A DNA stretch of 16,096 nucleotides from an uncultured Oscillospiraceae bacterium (GTDB lineage: Bacteria > Bacillota > Clostridia > Oscillospirales > Oscillospiraceae), in assembly GCA_934668295.1 (NCBI GenBank), contig CAKUND010000028.1, positions 1 to 16,096 of the forward strand, in the 5' to 3' direction. Below are positions 14,104-16,096 of the stretch, piece after piece. How positions within the stretch are numbered: position 1 is the stretch's first letter; every line of letters starts with the position of its first letter. The notes beneath the pieces are model-generated. The model saw only the letters and a program-made list of their open reading frames with translations, was not told the DNA's origin and searched no databases. The translations under genes were made by a program, and so were the position numbers.

Positions 14104-14487
14104 ATGGTGTCGTTTGAGGCGTTCCGCGCAGTGGATGGGACGCCGGTGTATCTGCAGATTATCAATTTCATCAAACGGGGCGCGATTGCCGGGACGATCC
14201 GGGACGGAGACGAGCTGCCCTCGCGCCGGGTTTTGTCGGCGCTGCTCGGGATCAATCCGAATACGGTGCAGAAGGCGTTTCACATGCTGGAGGAATCGCA
14301 TCTGATGGAATCGCGTACAGGCGCAAAAAGCTGTATGACGCTGCCGCCGGACACGCTGGACGCGCTGCGGCGGGAGGTTTTGTCGGACGAGCTGCGCACC
14401 ATGGCGCGCACGCTGCGGCAGCTGGGCATTTCCAAAGAAGAAGCGCTGCGGCTCATCGAGCAGGCATGGGAGGAGGAAGAAGGATGA
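14104..14487 (+). CDS. GntR family regulator, YtrA subfamily (127 aa)
   Basis: A small winged-helix repressor. GTPVYLQIINFIKRGAIAG (about 12-30) begins the domain, followed by the recognition region DGDELPSRRVLSALLGINPNTVQKAF (about 35-59) and the wing (about 66-78). The short C-terminal tail (to residue 127) lacks a large ligand domain, as in the YtrA subgroup, whose members commonly head ABC transporter operons and respond to wall-active peptides or other membrane stress. The frame is open from a GTG at 14071, but that is only about 5 bases after the predicted transcript start. The ATG at 14104 with GGTGG upstream gives the usual N-terminus, so I chose it; the RBS is weak. The stop overlaps the next gene's start as ATGA. 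Confidence 0.88.
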   Translation: MVSFEAFRAVDGTPVYLQIINFIKRGAIAGTIRDGDELPSRRVLSALLGINPNTVQKAFHMLEESHLMESRTGAKSCMTLPPDTLDALRREVLSDELRTMARTLRQLGISKEEALRLIEQAWEEEEG

Positions 14488-15227
14488 AAAAACAGTTGTC
14501 TGTGTTTGGACTGCATACGCGCGCGGCGCTGAACCAGCTGCTGCTGGCGGCGCTGGGGCTGCTTGCTGTCGAGTTGATCTTAACCGGCGTTTGCATGATA
14601 CGCGGAACCGCGATCACGCTGGCGGGCAGCGATCTGGAACATGCGCTGCAGTATCCGTTCCGGGCCGGGATTCTCGCGCTTCAGGTGTTGCTGGCGTCCT
14701 GTTTCGGTTCAAACAGCCGGTACAGCTATACGCTGCAGCGGCTGCGGATATCGGAGCGCTGCGTCTTCCTGTGGAGCTGCGTTTGCAATGCACTCTGCTA
14801 TGCGGTCTTGTGGTGCGTGCAGATCATGGCGGCTGTGGGCGCGGCATTCTGGAACGCGAATAGCGCCCGGTATTCAGCAGGCCCGCAGGGCGTGTTTGTG
14901 GACTTCTACCGCAGCGGCTTCCTGCACGGGCTTTTCCCGCTGGCGGATGGGTATGTGTGGGCGCGCAACGTGCTGTTTATGCTGACGCTGGGATGTGTGA
15001 CCGCGTGCATGCAGCTTGGCATGCGCAGGAAGGGCAGCCGCAGCTGGCTGGTCTGCATGGGGCTGACGCTGCTGCTGGTTTTGTGTTTACCGGTTCAGTA
15101 TGACGCGGGCAGAAGCACGGGTATTTTCCATGCGATCATCGCGCTGCTTGCCGGGCTCGGCTTTCTGGGGTTCGGGCTGACGCAGACGCATGGCGGAAAG
15201 GATGGGCTGGCAGATGAACTGGAGTAA
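14484..15227 (+). CDS. Membrane protein, probable ABC permease-like subunit (247 aa)
   Basis: I do not recognise a named family. The ATG at 14484 overlaps the gntR stop by 4 bases and has GGGAGGAGG upstream. About six hydrophobic segments are visible, near residues 18-38, 60-75, 93-122, 160-178, 187-204 and 212-232. A Tyr/Ser/Arg-rich loop (77-92) lies between segments 2 and 3. No enzymatic motif is seen. Placement between a YtrA-type regulator and a second membrane protein plus an ATPase suggests it is one membrane part of an ABC exporter or an immunity-type transporter. This rests on context and topology only. Confidence 0.8.
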   Translation: MKKQLSVFGLHTRAALNQLLLAALGLLAVELILTGVCMIRGTAITLAGSDLEHALQYPFRAGILALQVLLASCFGSNSRYSYTLQRLRISERCVFLWSCVCNALCYAVLWCVQIMAAVGAAFWNANSARYSAGPQGVFVDFYRSGFLHGLFPLADGYVWARNVLFMLTLGCVTACMQLGMRRKGSRSWLVCMGLTLLLVLCLPVQYDAGRSTGIFHAIIALLAGLGFLGFGLTQTHGGKDGLADELE

Positions 15228-15723
15228 GCGCCTTTCCCGGTATACGCTGCCCGGAATGGGGCTGAAGTGGGACGCCTCGTATTTCGGACTGCTGTTTCTG
15301 GCGATGCTTTTGATCGTACTGTACACATTCCTGCGGGAGTATCAGACCGCGCTGCGCGCACTCTATGTATATCGATACGGAACGCAGATCTTGCGGCAGG
15401 GCGCGGTCATGCCGACTCTGAATACGCTCCTGCGGCACAAATTCACCGTCTTCTGGGCCTATACGGCCTTCTGCGCGCTGCGCGCGTTCGCCAATTACTG
15501 TTCGTTTTTCACGGAGACAAAGAGCATTTACCTCATGAAGCGTCTGAAGGACAAAAATGAGCTGTCCAGACGCTGTCTTGCGATCCCTGCGGCCGCCTGC
15601 GGCGCGGCGCTGGTTCTGTTTTTGCTGCTGTTACTGGTGTTCGTTCTGATTTACCGAACCGGTGTTCCGGCGCGCTGTGTGCCGCCGGAGGAAACTTTGA
15701 ATATCTGGGGGGCGTTTTTCTGA
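15214..15723 (+). CDS. Small membrane protein of the GntR-ABC operon (169 aa)
   Basis: Not assigned to a named family. It has three or so hydrophobic segments: about 28-45, a weaker one about 79-98, and a strong C-terminal one about 124-150. Between them is a basic loop, SIYLMKRLKDKNELSRRC (about 104-121), the kind seen in cytoplasmic loops of ABC permeases that contact the ATPase. The ATG at 15214 overlaps the previous gene by 14 bases; ATGs at 15190 and 15202 are also in frame and cannot be excluded. The stop TGA shares one base with the ATG of the ATPase gene, so translation is coupled. It is probably the second membrane subunit; the function is inferred from context. Confidence 0.78.
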   Translation: MNWSKRLSRYTLPGMGLKWDASYFGLLFLAMLLIVLYTFLREYQTALRALYVYRYGTQILRQGAVMPTLNTLLRHKFTVFWAYTAFCALRAFANYCSFFTETKSIYLMKRLKDKNELSRRCLAIPAAACGAALVLFLLLLLVFVLIYRTGVPARCVPPEETLNIWGAFF

Positions 15724-16096
15724 TGCTGGAACTCAAAAATCTCTGCAAGCGCTACGGCCAGACACAGGCGCTGGACAACGTGCAGCTTTCTGTCGGGCCG
15801 GGCGAGATCGTCGGGCTGTTCGGAGAAAACGGTGCAGGCAAGACGACGCTGATGAAGTGCATTCTGCAGCTGATCTTATATGACGCAGGCGGCATTACGC
15901 TGGACGGCAAACTGATCACGCGGCAGAACATCGGCAGATTCTCCTTCGCCACCTGCGAGCACAGCTTCTTCCCTGCCCTGACCGCCAAGGCGCACCGGGA
16001 ATTTTACGAGGAGCACTTCGAGACGTTCCTCGGCAGGCGTTTTGAGGGCCTGATGGACTTCTTTCAGCTTCCGATGGACAAGCCCATCCGCAGCTT
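15723..16096 (+). CDS. ABC transporter ATP-binding protein, partial (first 124 aa; runs off the window)
   Basis: The ATP-hydrolysing subunit of the transporter. Only the N-terminal half is in the window. LELKNLCKRYGQTQALDNV starts the fold, and the Walker A motif G34-E-N-G-A-G-K40-T-T is intact. Where the Q-loop glutamine is expected, the sequence reads ATCEHSFFPALT, with Glu in place of Gln, as occurs in some BcrA/YtrB-like ATPases. The signature motif, Walker B and the H-loop lie beyond position 16096. The ATG overlaps the preceding stop by one base (TGATG), so it belongs to the same operon. Its substrate is unknown; antimicrobial peptide resistance is a reasonable guess for a YtrA-type operon. 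Confidence 0.92.
   Translation, partial: MLELKNLCKRYGQTQALDNVQLSVGPGEIVGLFGENGAGKTTLMKCILQLILYDAGGITLDGKLITRQNIGRFSFATCEHSFFPALTAKAHREFYEEHFETFLGRRFEGLMDFFQLPMDKPIRS

Overview
The window looks like chromosomal core sequence from a fairly GC-rich Clostridia-type Firmicute, most likely a gut Oscillospiraceae/Ruminococcaceae relative. The reasons are an RNase J next to a vegetative sigma factor, a GdpP-type c-di-AMP phosphodiesterase, an S-layer-homology protein, strong AGGAGG-type ribosome binding sites, and consensus sigma-A promoters. This placement is inferred from gene families; no rRNA or taxonomic marker was compared. I see no tRNA, rRNA, CRISPR array, insertion sequence or phage gene.

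Left part (13-4446, all minus strand): a lipoprotein of unknown role, the primary sigma factor RpoD with its own promoter and a strong terminator, and RNase J, which starts at TTG. A 427-bp gene-free stretch (4447-4873) follows. It holds an extended -10 promoter and a GC-rich leader of about 250 nt for RNase J, and the divergent promoter of gdpP.

Middle part (4874-11416): gdpP (+) ends in a textbook terminator. Next comes a secreted SLH/Ig-like surface protein (+), whose real start is a TTG behind a potentially masked Shine-Dalgarno. A phosphoglucomutase/phosphomannomutase (-) is convergent with it across a 13-bp stem hairpin. Divergent from the mutase is a MATE-family efflux protein (+), whose end is folded into another 13-bp hairpin shared with the convergent oleate hydratase.

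Right part (11441-16096): an oleate hydratase (-) with both expected catalytic residues lies downstream of a TetR-type regulator (-), with a terminator and two dyad sequences between them. Divergent from tetR is a GntR (YtrA-type) regulator leading a tightly coupled operon of two small membrane proteins and an ABC ATPase cut by the window end. The tetR and gntR promoters sit back to back, and their -35 boxes form one 21-bp dyad. The right part therefore reads as a membrane-stress or fatty-acid-response neighbourhood: fatty-acid hydration with its candidate regulator, beside an inducible ABC module.

No gene in the window is clearly a new system. The points most worth a second look are the TetR-oleate hydratase control region, the shared tetR/gntR promoter dyad, the two little-known membrane subunits of the GntR-ABC operon, and the long structured RNase J leader.
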